Origin: Candidatus Woesearchaeota archaeon
GTDB lineage: Archaea > Nanobdellota > Nanobdellia > Woesearchaeales > UBA9642
Assembly: GCA_003599145.1 (NCBI GenBank)
Contig: QZIT01000006.1
Span: 248,001 to 312,000 of the forward strand
Reading direction: 5' to 3'
DNA: 64,000 nucleotides
Position numbers and translations under genes: made by a program
In this document: piece after piece, positions 9,582 through 16,387 of the stretch
Layout of the letters: each line of letters starts with the position of its first letter
How positions within the stretch are numbered: position 1 is the stretch's first letter
The notes under the pieces: generated by a model
Databases searched by the model: none
What the model was told of the DNA's origin: nothing
What the model saw: the letters and a program-made list of their open reading frames with translations, nothing else

Positions 9582-9787
9582 AACTATCGTCACAAGGAGG
9601 CATAATAGTAACTCTGAAAGAGCTAATTGACATGCACAGAGTGGGCTTCAAATACAAAATAAACCACAATACAAAGGATTTGATATCCTTTCGTAGCTTC
9701 CTAGACAATGAGATTAAAAGACGTAAGGAGAGTGCTTTAAATGACCAAAAAAACATATCAGAAAATAACAAACAAATACAAGATTAA
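9578..9787 (+). CDS. Small unknown protein coupled to the methyltransferase
   Basis: A 69-residue product starts at an ATG overlapping the methyltransferase stop (ATGA), with AAGGGA seven bases upstream as SD. It is polar (MKLSSQGGIIVTLKELIDM, then a Lys/Asn-rich helical part) with no membrane segment. Longer readings from 9515 would run inside the methyltransferase and are less likely. Translational coupling suggests a cofunction with the methyltransferase, but no family is recognised. Confidence 0.55.
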   Translation: MKLSSQGGIIVTLKELIDMHRVGFKYKINHNTKDLISFRSFLDNEIKRRKESALNDQKNISENNKQIQD

Positions 9788-9830
9788 AATTTCTCTTTGG
9801 GAGAGAATAAAGAAATTATTCGGATTTTGA
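9741..9830 (+). CDS. Possible 29-residue basic peptide
   Basis: A short frame starts at ATG 9741 inside the end of the previous gene and ends at 9830. The peptide is basic and ends in a hydrophobic helix-like KKLFGF. There is a weak GGAGAG upstream at 9727-9732. Its 3' end overlaps the convergent gene at 9816. It could be noise; it is listed because this region is packed with overlapping microgenes. Confidence 0.2.
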   Translation: MTKKTYQKITNKYKIKISLWERIKKLFGF

Positions 9831-9962
9831 TCCTTCATTCGTTCCATCTTGAAAACCATCGTCATAAATCTTATTAATAACAACAGATAAATCGTCATCA
9901 GTGAGACATATCTTGATGGCTTTTAGGTATTTCTTTGTGTATTTATCGATCATTGTTTCCAT
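9816..9962 (-). CDS. Small acidic protein at the end of the integrase operon
   Basis: A 48-residue polar product (METMIDKYTKKYLKAIK, then an acidic DDD and a DDGFQDG segment). ATG 9962 lies four bases after the stop of the upstream 125-residue gene; an earlier in-frame ATG at 9998 would overlap it by 32 bases. It is the last of a minus-strand series that includes the recombinase. No family is recognised. Confidence 0.45.
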   Translation of the reverse strand: METMIDKYTKKYLKAIKICLTDDDLSVVINKIYDDGFQDGTNEGSKSE

Positions 9963-9966
9963 CTTT

Positions 9967-10344
9967 CTAGCTGAATAAAATGGCTGCTTCATCCCCATAT
10001 AACTCTACTGATTTGTTACTCCAATATTTTAGCCACTTTAATCTATCCTTATTAATTTCATTAACAAAATCAGTTTCCTTCAGTTTATTTATACGTTTTA
10101 GAAATGGTTTAATCAGAGCCAAATCCAAATCATTTGTATCAGGATGTTTTCTCATCTCCAAATATATTGCTTTCAAATCTTTGTTTTTTGTAAAAAACTT
10201 CCAGAATGAAAAATTATTTCCACTCCTGTAAGACTCTGTTGGCCAGTTTGTATGCGTTGGATCGCAAATATTTTTTTTAGCATCAGGGCATTGTTCGACA
10301 GAAGAATCTCCTGTCTTTTTGCCTATTCTTACATCTAATGTCAT
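9967..10344 (-). CDS. Unknown protein of the integrase operon
   Basis: A 125-residue soluble protein with a Cys/Asp-rich N-terminal part (EQCPDAKKNICDPTHTNW) and a helical, Lys-rich C-terminal half. A strong SD (GGAGGT) lies seven bases before the ATG, and the gene begins two bases downstream of the zinc-ribbon gene. The two N-terminal cysteines could bind metal, but there is no second pair. Unknown function, likely cargo or accessory protein of the mobile element. Confidence 0.6.
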   Translation of the reverse strand: MTLDVRIGKKTGDSSVEQCPDAKKNICDPTHTNWPTESYRSGNNFSFWKFFTKNKDLKAIYLEMRKHPDTNDLDLALIKPFLKRINKLKETDFVNEINKDRLKWLKYWSNKSVELYGDEAAILFS

Positions 10345-10345
10345 C

Positions 10346-10555
10346 TTAGTTTACCTCCTTGAGCCATTCTTTCTCGAGAGCAATAAAATTCTCTGGAAAG
10401 ATTTTCTTTTTCTGTTTTGCTTGAGCTACTTGAAAATCGAAGATCGCTTCATCAGTGCAGCATTCAGAACATATTTTTGTTTTATTATCTCTTCTACTTG
10501 TACCTGGATGACAATCTACTGTCTTCTTGCATTTTGGACATTTCCATTCGTTCAT
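10346..10555 (-). CDS. Phage-type zinc-ribbon protein
   Basis: A 69-residue protein with CPKCKK near the N-terminus and CSECCTDEA about 20 residues later, joined by a HPGTSRRDNKTKI segment. Small proteins with this CPxC, SRRDN, CSxC pattern are widespread in phages and mobile elements, where they are annotated as hypothetical zinc ribbons. It lies directly downstream of the recombinase gene (one-base gap) with a GAGAG SD overlapping that gene's end. This supports a mobile origin of the whole operon. Confidence 0.75.
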   Translation of the reverse strand: MNEWKCPKCKKTVDCHPGTSRRDNKTKICSECCTDEAIFDFQVAQAKQKKKIFPENFIALEKEWLKEVN

Positions 10556-10556
10556 A

Positions 10557-11438
10557 TTAATCTCTCTCCACTCGTCTTTTTTGATTGAACAAGTTATTTT
10601 GAAGCATCATGATTGCTTCTTCTTCTGCAAACTTGTGTGTTGCAGGAGTGCATGCAGCTGCTTGTGGTGTAGCTATAACTTTTACTAAGTTTGTAAGCTC
10701 AGAGATCTGATTTTTCAATTCAGTAATTTCCACTGAATGTTTTTCTTCAATTGTATTGAAGACTGCATTCACGATATCTCGTTTTGCCTGTAAACTGGAT
10801 TTAATATATCTCTCTGTGCTTCTAAGATTTCTGTGTCTTCCGCAGATTTGTGCAGCAAAAACACCTCTCTTATCGCAAATCTTTTGTAAATAAAAGTGTC
10901 TTAATGTGTGAAAACTCAAGACTGATAATTGATGGCCTGAATTGCTTTTGCCGTATTTATGATCGAGACCAGCTTTCTTTCTTGCTCGAATTGTATGTGT
11001 CCTTATTGTTCCAGGACTCATATGGTTTTCTCCAGCAGAAGTATATTTTCCTGAGATCGTAGGTCTGCCACATCTTGATCTTCGCCCATATCTTTGTCTC
11101 CAAAAAATATAGTTATCAGCGAGTGCAATTTGTGATTTGTAAGTTAGAATATGATCTTTGAAGCGTTCAATCATGAAATCAGGCACAATAATTTTCTCGA
11201 ATTTTTCTTTGTTTTTTTGTTCAGGCAGAAGTAACGTCTTTTCAAAGAAGTCGATGTGATCAACTTTTATTTTGCAAACCTCAACACTTCTTAATCCGAG
11301 TTCACTTGCACAATAATACACATTTTCCCAAAATTTAATGTACTCATCATCATATCTTTTCTCAATTTCTCTGACGGAATCCATGAACATATTGAATTGT
11401 GCCTCAGTAATTGATTTTGCTTTTGCGTCTTGAGCCAT
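10557..11438 (-). CDS. Tyrosine recombinase / integrase (copy 1)
   Basis: A 293-residue site-specific recombinase. The catalytic arginine is in GLRSVEVCKI (about residue 50), HxxR is in FHTLRHFYLQ (about 178), the third histidine or equivalent in GRHRNLRSTERY with the nucleophile tyrosine (about 210). The N-terminal DNA-binding part is very short, and the C-terminus carries a coiled-coil tail (ITELKNQISELTNLV). It is clearly paralogous to the recombinase at 12552, sharing GVFAAQI.GRH.NLRSTERY. SD GGGGTGA precedes ATG 11438. It belongs to a minus-strand operon with small accessory genes. Confidence 0.92.
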   Translation of the reverse strand: MAQDAKAKSITEAQFNMFMDSVREIEKRYDDEYIKFWENVYYCASELGLRSVEVCKIKVDHIDFFEKTLLLPEQKNKEKFEKIIVPDFMIERFKDHILTYKSQIALADNYIFWRQRYGRRSRCGRPTISGKYTSAGENHMSPGTIRTHTIRARKKAGLDHKYGKSNSGHQLSVLSFHTLRHFYLQKICDKRGVFAAQICGRHRNLRSTERYIKSSLQAKRDIVNAVFNTIEEKHSVEITELKNQISELTNLVKVIATPQAAACTPATHKFAEEEAIMMLQNNLFNQKRRVERD

Positions 11439-11443
11439 CTAAT

Positions 11444-11788
11444 TCACCCCCATAATTCTTTCAGAAGTTCTCTTGAGTATTGTGCTACTTCTGACGCTGG
11501 CACTTTTGTTCCTGTTAAGATCTGTGCAGCTGCTTTTAGGCAAACTTGGAGATGAATATCATCCACAACATTATCTCTCATGTTCGGTGTTGCTTCTGTT
11601 TCTTTTTCTCTTTCTATCTTTATGATATTTCTGTACTTGCCATTTAATTTGTATTCAATAGAAGCTGTATCTCCTTTTTTTACAGGACAAACGCCATATC
11701 CACCATACCATTCATCCTTGATCTTAACACCATACTTGTTGCTTTCTCTCTGATTAACAGCTGAGATGATTCCTATTTCATTTGGCAT
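11444..11788 (-). CDS. Small OB-like/beta-rich unknown protein
   Basis: A 114-residue protein whose first 60 residues look beta-rich (IGIISAVNQRESNKYGVKI, then WYGGYG, then DTASIEYKLNGKYRNI), as in an OB-fold single-strand DNA-binding module. The remainder is helical. The start codon overlaps the end of the HARE-HTH gene by 11 bases, indicating coupling. It precedes the recombinase. The OB reading is a guess from pattern; a recombination accessory role would fit the operon. Confidence 0.5.
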   Translation of the reverse strand: MPNEIGIISAVNQRESNKYGVKIKDEWYGGYGVCPVKKGDTASIEYKLNGKYRNIIKIEREKETEATPNMRDNVVDDIHLQVCLKAAAQILTGTKVPASEVAQYSRELLKELWG

Positions 11789-12098
11789 TTTTCTCAGCCT
11801 CCTTAGAACTCCATTCAGTTAATCCGAATGTACCTTTTGAGGTTTTTACAAATCGTTTCTGCGTATCAGTTATCAGTCTTGAAAAAATACTATTTTGTGG
11901 TGTTGTTCCTGTGGATTTGCTTCTTTTCAAAACTTCTGCAGTTATCTCTTTGTAATGCATTGGCTTGCCATTATCTTTTAGAACTTGGTATGCTACTTCT
12001 CTGTGAGGCAAGTCAATTTGTTCTGCTGGTTGTTGTTCTTCTTTCTTCGGCTCTGAACCGACATTTTTATATCTACCTTTATGTTTATCTCCCTTCAT
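11778..12098 (-). CDS. HARE-HTH domain protein
   Basis: A 106-residue protein with a charged, disordered N-terminal 30 residues and a winged-helix HARE-HTH module: REVAYQVLKDNGKPMHYKEI, then a middle PQNSIFSRLITDTQKRFVK and a C-terminal GTFGLTEW. HARE-HTH domains occur in ASXL proteins, RNA polymerase delta and restriction enzymes, where they are thought to recognise DNA. A strong SD (AGGAGGTAA) precedes ATG 12098. It probably acts as the element's regulator or DNA-binding subunit. Confidence 0.75.
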   Translation of the reverse strand: MKGDKHKGRYKNVGSEPKKEEQQPAEQIDLPHREVAYQVLKDNGKPMHYKEITAEVLKRSKSTGTTPQNSIFSRLITDTQKRFVKTSKGTFGLTEWSSKEAEKNAK

Positions 12099-12126
12099 GG
12101 GTATTACCTCCTATGGTTTTACTCAT

Positions 12127-12163
12127 CGGGATTGAGGGTATCTTAGCGGATTACTCAATCCCG
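12127..12163. repeat. Perfect 10-bp inverted repeat
   Basis: CGGGATTGAG (12127-12136) and CTCAATCCCG (12154-12163) are exact inverted copies around a 17-base centre. The site lies between the DUF2080-like gene stop (12174) and the HARE-HTH SD. It may form a transcript hairpin that attenuates the operon, or be a recombinase or HTH binding site. Confidence 0.7.
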
Positions 12164-12173
12164 TTATGATCAT

Positions 12174-12329
12174 TTATTCTGTTTTACATTTCTCTTTTAA
12201 AATCACATAAACTTCTTTGCCAATGTACTTTTTGGTGTATGGAATCACTGCTCCATTTCCAGACTTTACAACGGTCTTGATTTCTATGTTTCCAGGTTCT
12301 AAAACCAAATCCTTTGTTTTTATTTTCAT
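12174..12329 (-). CDS. DUF2080-like transposon-associated protein
   Basis: A 51-residue protein that begins MKIKTKDLVLEPGNIEIK and has a core VVKSGNGAVIPYTKKYIGK followed by EVYVIL. This is the pattern of DUF2080, small archaeal proteins often annotated as putative transposon-encoded and probably AbrB-like DNA binders. SD GAGGAGAG precedes ATG 12329, and a TATA box is at 12371-12380. It is first in the minus-strand element operon. A different-frame reading at 12184-12393 lacks any such family signal. Confidence 0.7.
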   Translation of the reverse strand: MKIKTKDLVLEPGNIEIKTVVKSGNGAVIPYTKKYIGKEVYVILKEKCKTE

Positions 12330-12370
12330 TGTATCTCTCCTCGATAAGTCTATACTTTGTGAGACTATCA

Positions 12371-12382
12371 GGATATATAAAT
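12371..12382 (-). promoter_or_regulatory. Promoter of the integrase operon
   Basis: GATATATAAATC on the plus strand reads GATTTATATATC on the minus strand, a good TATA box 42-53 bases before ATG 12329. A short SD-containing leader follows. It would transcribe the DUF2080-like gene through to the 48-residue gene. Confidence 0.5.
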
Positions 12383-12433
12383 CTTGTCCTCAAAATGCCT
12401 ATTTTCTGCTAAATTTCTGCATTTGTCAGATAT

Positions 12434-12507
12434 TGTCAAGTCCGTTTTCCCCATATCTCCGACTGTGGTTTTGTTGGACTTGAAAAGGGGACACGGGGAT
12501 TATAAAG
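12434..12507. promoter_or_regulatory. Divergent control region between the two integrase units
   Basis: Contains TCAAGTCC (12436-12443) and its inverted copy GGACTTGA (12476-12483), an ACTTGACA box on the minus strand (12434-12441) and a plus-strand TATA-like ATTATAAAG near 12499-12507 for the second recombinase. The ACTTGACA box recurs twice on the far side of that gene. Confidence 0.45.
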
Positions 12508-12551
12508 AACAATGGACACGAATATTCTAATGAGGGGGTTTACTTTACACC

Positions 12552-13514
12552 ATGAAAGTCAACAATGGGAGGATGCAATTTGGGCATAGGAATGAAGCCC
12601 GGGAAAAGACCATAACTGATGAACAGTTGAATAGATTTCTTTCTGCAATCCCATTCATTGAAGAAGATAAATATGTGTTCTTTTGGGAAAATGTTTACTG
12701 CTGTGCAGCAATGCTTGGTCTTAGAAGCGCTGAAACATGCAGGATAAGAATAGAAGACATTGACTTTATGGATAAGACACTCACTCTCCCTGAACAAAAG
12801 AATAAGGAACGATTTGAGAAAATCATAATCCCTGATGAAATGATGAGACGAATAAAAGATCACATCATGAAATACAAGTCAGAAATAGTTCTCAATGGAA
12901 GTCATGGCAAAGACATCAATCAAAATGATTTAAGAGGAGAATATTACATTTTCTGGAGAATGCGTGAGATGAAAACAGGCCACAAAGAAAAGCACCTGGC
13001 AGAACAAACCATCAGAAAACATCTCGAAGAAACCAGAAAGAAAGCTGGACTTGACCACAAATATGGTATGACAAAAGATGGCCATACTCTTGCTGTTTTA
13101 AGCTATCATACTCTTAGGCATTATTATCTGCAGAAGATCTGCGACAGGAGAGGCGTGTTTGCAGCTCAGATAACAGGAAGGCACAAGAACTTGAGAAGCA
13201 CAGAGAGATATCTGACAACAAGTCTCGTGGCCAAGAGAGATATCGTTAATGAAGTATTCAACACTATCCAAGAGCCAGAAGGAGCTCAAATGAAGGCTCT
13301 TAAAGACGAAATCTCTGAACTTAAGGCATTGGTCAAGCAGTCCATAATAATCAGTAATGGAAGCCCAGATAACATCAAAAATAACAGTAAGATCGCAATA
13401 GAAGAAGCCGAGAAAAGAATGCAGAACATGGCCTTGTATGAGAGTCGTCAGATGAGAAAAGGCGGCCCTGTACAGCAGGAAAGTGCTGTTGTTGTCAGCT
13501 CTATGGAGAGGTAG
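12552..13514 (+). CDS. Tyrosine recombinase / integrase (copy 2)
   Basis: A 320-residue recombinase paralogous to copy 1. The catalytic set is visible: GLRSAETCRI (about residue 57), SYHTLRHYYL (about 188) and GRHKNLRSTERYL with the nucleophile tyrosine (about 220). Compared with copy 1 it has a longer N-terminus (RMQFGHRNEAREK) and a longer central segment after KDHIMKYKSE. Its C-terminus also holds a coiled coil (MKALKDEISELKALV). It is divergent from copy 1 and its operon. Two related recombinases in one element could act in integration versus excision, or one may be the relic of an older insertion. Confidence 0.92.
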   Translation: MKVNNGRMQFGHRNEAREKTITDEQLNRFLSAIPFIEEDKYVFFWENVYCCAAMLGLRSAETCRIRIEDIDFMDKTLTLPEQKNKERFEKIIIPDEMMRRIKDHIMKYKSEIVLNGSHGKDINQNDLRGEYYIFWRMREMKTGHKEKHLAEQTIRKHLEETRKKAGLDHKYGMTKDGHTLAVLSYHTLRHYYLQKICDRRGVFAAQITGRHKNLRSTERYLTTSLVAKRDIVNEVFNTIQEPEGAQMKALKDEISELKALVKQSIIISNGSPDNIKNNSKIAIEEAEKRMQNMALYESRQMRKGGPVQQESAVVVSSMER

Positions 13515-13559
13515 ACTGGGCAGATAATTTTATATTGATTGAAATGGATTTCTTATCCT

Positions 13560-13727
13560 CTTAGAGGCTGGACTTGTCCACTTGACACACTTGACAGGGT
13601 GGACATAAGGTATATATCCTAGTGCCACCTTAGAACAGATACGACTGGTCATTTCTGACGATGTTCAGAGATAAGACCAGAAAGGCTCCAAATATCAAGC
13701 TCATCCGCTTGTAGCGATTTTGGGGAA
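13560..13727 (-). ncRNA. Candidate structured small RNA
   Basis: A minus-strand promoter motif (AACGAAACATTTATAT, 13751-13766) has no protein gene within the following 200 bases. A transcript starting near 13727 would include the nested hairpin CTGGTC/GACCAG (13645-13680) with inner stem TCTGA/TCAGA, and would end in the repeat-rich part near 13570. The extent is a guess; no known RNA family is recognised. Confidence 0.3.
13645..13680. repeat. Nested inverted repeat (bulged hairpin)
   Basis: Outer arms CTGGTC (13645-13650) and GACCAG (13675-13680) pair perfectly. Inner arms TCTGA (13654-13658) and TCAGA (13665-13669) pair around a six-base loop. The unequal spacers give an internal loop, typical of RNA structure more than of a protein operator. 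Confidence 0.65.
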
Positions 13728-13862
13728 AGCGCTATAAAGTTGTAGCGGAAATATAAATGTTTCGTTTTTTAATTACTGGTAAGTGGTAAAGATTTTGTGA
13801 TGTGAGCAATGGTCTTTTCTTGAAGTGCAATGCCAGAATAGGAGAAGCGTCTGTTTTGATTT

Positions 13863-14534
13863 TTATGAGACGGGTGTTGTTGGCGCGTTTTCAATAACTC
13901 TCTTATTGATATTGCTTGCCCCTTTGGATGACCAGGCGGTCATTACTGACGTCCATATGGTACCTACAATTAAAGTGGTTGAAGTTCTTAAACTCTCTGG
14001 TATGGCATAATAGTTGAACGCTTGAAAAATATTCCAGCCAGTAAGAGTGGCAATGACGGTCTTTTTGTACTCGCTAAATGATATGTTATTCCAGTATTTG
14101 TCCCTGACGTTGCCCCAAAACTTATTTTTTCTTATTTCTGAGGGTGAGAAGATTCTTGCGTAATTTTTAAGAAGCTCTGGGATGCTGTAATTTGTTTTTT
14201 CCCCTAGAGTGTTGTTAGAGAAGAAAAAAGTGTTGAATGCATTTCCCCACAAATTTGGCCCTAGAGCGGCTTTTAATATTGGATTGTTTGAGATGTATTT
14301 GCCCACTAGGTTCCCTGTTTCCATTAATCCCTCGAGGCACAATCCATAAAACGGAGCCAGAGTTGCAGTATACACTAATTTTCTGGGGTTAATTTTTTTG
14401 TTGAGGACTTTCTGGCTTATTAAGTCTCCTGATACAAACATGAATTCAGCAGCGAGCATGTTTGCTATGTGTGAGTGTGTTTCCTGAAATCTTTGATAGG
14501 CATCTAACACGTGCATTGCTAAATTAGTTTCCAT
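13863..14534 (-). CDS. Mpv17/PMP22-like membrane protein
   Basis: A 223-residue protein with about four hydrophobic segments. The N-terminal part VLDAYQRFQETHSH..LAAEF followed by SGDLISQKV matches the start of the Mpv17/PMP22 family (GDxIxQ). The C-terminal WNIFQAFNYYAIPESLR followed by IWTSVMTAW matches the family signature WPxxQxxNFxxVPxxxR and the Trp-containing last helix. The family is known mainly from eukaryotic mitochondria and peroxisomes, as membrane channels or stress proteins. It has its own promoter at 14566. Assignment rests on motif recall, not a search. Confidence 0.7.
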   Translation of the reverse strand: METNLAMHVLDAYQRFQETHSHIANMLAAEFMFVSGDLISQKVLNKKINPRKLVYTATLAPFYGLCLEGLMETGNLVGKYISNNPILKAALGPNLWGNAFNTFFFSNNTLGEKTNYSIPELLKNYARIFSPSEIRKNKFWGNVRDKYWNNISFSEYKKTVIATLTGWNIFQAFNYYAIPESLRTSTTLIVGTIWTSVMTAWSSKGASNINKRVIENAPTTPVS

Positions 14535-14565
14535 GGTCGCTTACGTTCACTGAAAAATTTTCCAG

Positions 14566-14594
14566 TTATAAATGTTTCGTTTTGTTACTATTAG
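14566..14594 (-). promoter_or_regulatory. Promoter with extended upstream motif (Mpv17-like gene)
   Basis: On the minus strand AGTAACAAAACGAAACATTTATAA precedes the gene by about 32 bases. The CGAAAC (BRE) plus TTTATAA (TATA) core and the AGTAACAAAA upstream part recur at 13751, 51782, 53216 and 54878. Confidence 0.6.
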
Positions 14595-14708
14595 AGAAGG
14601 ACTATGGAAAGAACTTTGTTGTGGTTTTCTGATGTTTTTTACGACATAACAAAATCTTTATAAATGAGCGTGATTGCCTTATAGCTATAGATTTTTCGAG
14701 GTGGAATA

Positions 14709-16172
14709 ATGAGACGCTTTTTATTTGTATTATTGGCAGCTTTCCTGCTTCTGGCAGTGCCTGTTTTTGCACGGGAAGCTATGGAAGTAGATGATCGCTT
14801 AAAAGCAGAAGTAAAAGATCTTTCTGTGGAGCAGTGTGTTGAAAAGCTACAGCAAAGATTTCCCAATGCAGATGCAGAGCGAATTGAAAATCGCTGTGAC
14901 GAGATAAAAAAAGCATATGAAGAGCTGCGCGATGAAGATGCTAAACGCCTGAGGGAGCTGGCAAAAGATACTTGGGAAGGCTTGTCTGACGAAGAGAAAA
15001 ATAAATTAAAATATCTTAACAGAGAGCGATTGCAGGCGCTTTCAGAAATGAATGAAGAGCAAATGAAGGCATTGCTTGCAGGCTATCGGCTAGTAAAATA
15101 TGAAGACGGATTTAAAAAGAGGGTTATTGCAAGAGAACGATTAGAGGAATGGGAAGACCGCTTTGACCAGTGGGAAGAGCGATTGGACGAGCTTTCAGAT
15201 ACGATAAAAGAAAAACGAAACGAGTTTTTGCGCTTTAAACAACTGGAAAAAGAATGCAGGGAGAACAACACCAATTCCAGTGATTGCCAGGAAATCTATG
15301 AAGAAGCAATAGCAAAGGCAAAAGAACATTTGCTCAATCTTGCAGACAAAGAGATTGCCCTTCTTGAAAAATTGAAGACAAGAGTTGAGCAGAACGAGAA
15401 CATTGACGATGAAAAAGCTCAGGAAATTCTTGAAGAGATTGACGAGCGCATTGCTGCATTGACGCAAGCAAAAGAAGCTGTACAAGATGCAACAACAAAA
15501 GATGAACTCAAGGAAGCTGCAGAAGCTATTCTTGAAAACTGGAAAGATATCAAAGAGCTTCTCAAAGTGCATACGTATCAGTTGTATCATTCTCGTGTTG
15601 GAGAAATCCTGCAAAGAGCAACTATGTTAGAAAGAAAGCTGGATAATCTCTTGGCATATATGGCTGAAAACAATTTAAGCACAGAAGCTATTGCGCCGTT
15701 GGTTGATGCATTTGGAGAAAAAATAGAATCTGCAAGAGCAAAATTTGAAGAGGCAGATGAAAAATTAAAAGATGCTTATGCACTAAAGCAAGAATCACAA
15801 CCAGACGTTGATGCCATAAAAAATCTTTCCAACGAGGCGAAAGTACTCTTAGAGCAGGCGCATGAAGAGCTTAACGATGCGCATGAAATCTTTAAGGATA
15901 TTTCTGAATTAGTTAAAGACCAAAGAGACTTGCTGAAAGAATCTGATGACGACTATTATGTCCTTGAAGATGACGATTCGGATGATCTTGATGACGATAG
16001 TGATAATGACGATAGCAACGATGATGAACGTGATGATAGTGGCAATGATAGCGATTCCGACTTGGACGATGCAGATGATGATTCAGACGAAGAGGATTCA
16101 GACGATGATGATTCGGATGAGTCTAACAACGATAACTCTACTGATGACAATTCAACGAGAGGAAATAATTGA
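14709..16172 (+). CDS. Secreted coiled-coil protein with Asp/Ser-rich tail
   Basis: A 487-residue protein with a clear signal peptide (MRRFLFVLLAAFLLLAVPVF, cleavage near ARE). Residues 30-415 are charged and mostly helical, with repeated Glu/Lys/Leu stretches and a cysteine pair at QCVEKL and NRCDEI plus another at KECRENNTNSSDC. The last 80 residues are almost all Asp, Ser and Asn, a possible calcium-binding or flexible surface tail. An SD (GAGGTGG) precedes the ATG. It is eight bases upstream of a lipoprotein gene. Function unknown; likely a surface protein. Confidence 0.8.
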   Translation: MRRFLFVLLAAFLLLAVPVFAREAMEVDDRLKAEVKDLSVEQCVEKLQQRFPNADAERIENRCDEIKKAYEELRDEDAKRLRELAKDTWEGLSDEEKNKLKYLNRERLQALSEMNEEQMKALLAGYRLVKYEDGFKKRVIARERLEEWEDRFDQWEERLDELSDTIKEKRNEFLRFKQLEKECRENNTNSSDCQEIYEEAIAKAKEHLLNLADKEIALLEKLKTRVEQNENIDDEKAQEILEEIDERIAALTQAKEAVQDATTKDELKEAAEAILENWKDIKELLKVHTYQLYHSRVGEILQRATMLERKLDNLLAYMAENNLSTEAIAPLVDAFGEKIESARAKFEEADEKLKDAYALKQESQPDVDAIKNLSNEAKVLLEQAHEELNDAHEIFKDISELVKDQRDLLKESDDDYYVLEDDDSDDLDDDSDNDDSNDDERDDSGNDSDSDLDDADDDSDEEDSDDDDSDESNNDNSTDDNSTRGNN

Positions 16173-16180
16173 GGTGTAAC

Positions 16181-16372
16181 ATGAAAAGAGCGATACTGAT
16201 ACTGTTGGTTTTGATTGTTGTCATGGGCTGTGCAAAGCAGGCTCCTGTTGATGAACCTGTGAATGTAGATACCACTTCTGCAGATCCTTTAGCAGATGTT
16301 CAGGATGTTCAGCCAGAAGACCTGAATGATGCTGACCTTGACACAGCTGCAAACGATTATCAAGACTGGTAA
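16181..16372 (+). CDS. Small lipoprotein
   Basis: A 63-residue protein with a lipobox: MKRAILILLVLIVVMGCAKQ, so Cys 17 is the probable lipidated residue. The mature part is a short acidic linker (DEPVNVDTTSADPLADVQ). I chose ATG 16181 after SD GAGGTG over an upstream in-frame start at 16169. It is probably cotranscribed with the Asp-rich secreted protein gene. A T-rich run at 16373-16387 follows. Function unknown. Confidence 0.7.
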   Translation: MKRAILILLVLIVVMGCAKQAPVDEPVNVDTTSADPLADVQDVQPEDLNDADLDTAANDYQDW

Positions 16373-16387
16373 TTTTTTCTTTTTTTT

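Larger units (their letters stand above)
13515..13862. other. 348-base intergenic region with repeats and hairpins
   Basis: No convincing protein gene. It holds a short palindrome TGGACTTGTCCA (13569-13580), two tandem ACTTGACA boxes (13580-13587, 13589-13596), a nested hairpin (13645-13680), two TTGTAGCG direct repeats (13709-13716 and 13740-13747) and a minus-strand promoter-like box (13751-13780). It marks the right edge of the mobile island. Confidence 0.6.

Noticed and set aside
12184-12393. 69-residue minus-strand frame
   Set aside because: The overlapping frame 12174-12329 encodes a DUF2080-like protein with an SD, so this frame is a shadow.
12475-13590. Partial similarity GGACTTG....GACAC at 12476 and 13570 as element termini
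   Set aside because: The shared bases are few and interrupted; the exact ACTTGACA boxes are a better description of the same area.
13709-13747. TTGTAGCG direct repeats as an attachment site
   Set aside because: The two copies are only 31 bases apart and no matching copy was found at the left of the island, so they do not define element ends.
15956-16150. Ser-rich minus-strand frame
   Set aside because: It is the antisense of the Asp-rich repeat coding tail, which yields Ser-rich shadows; no start signals.
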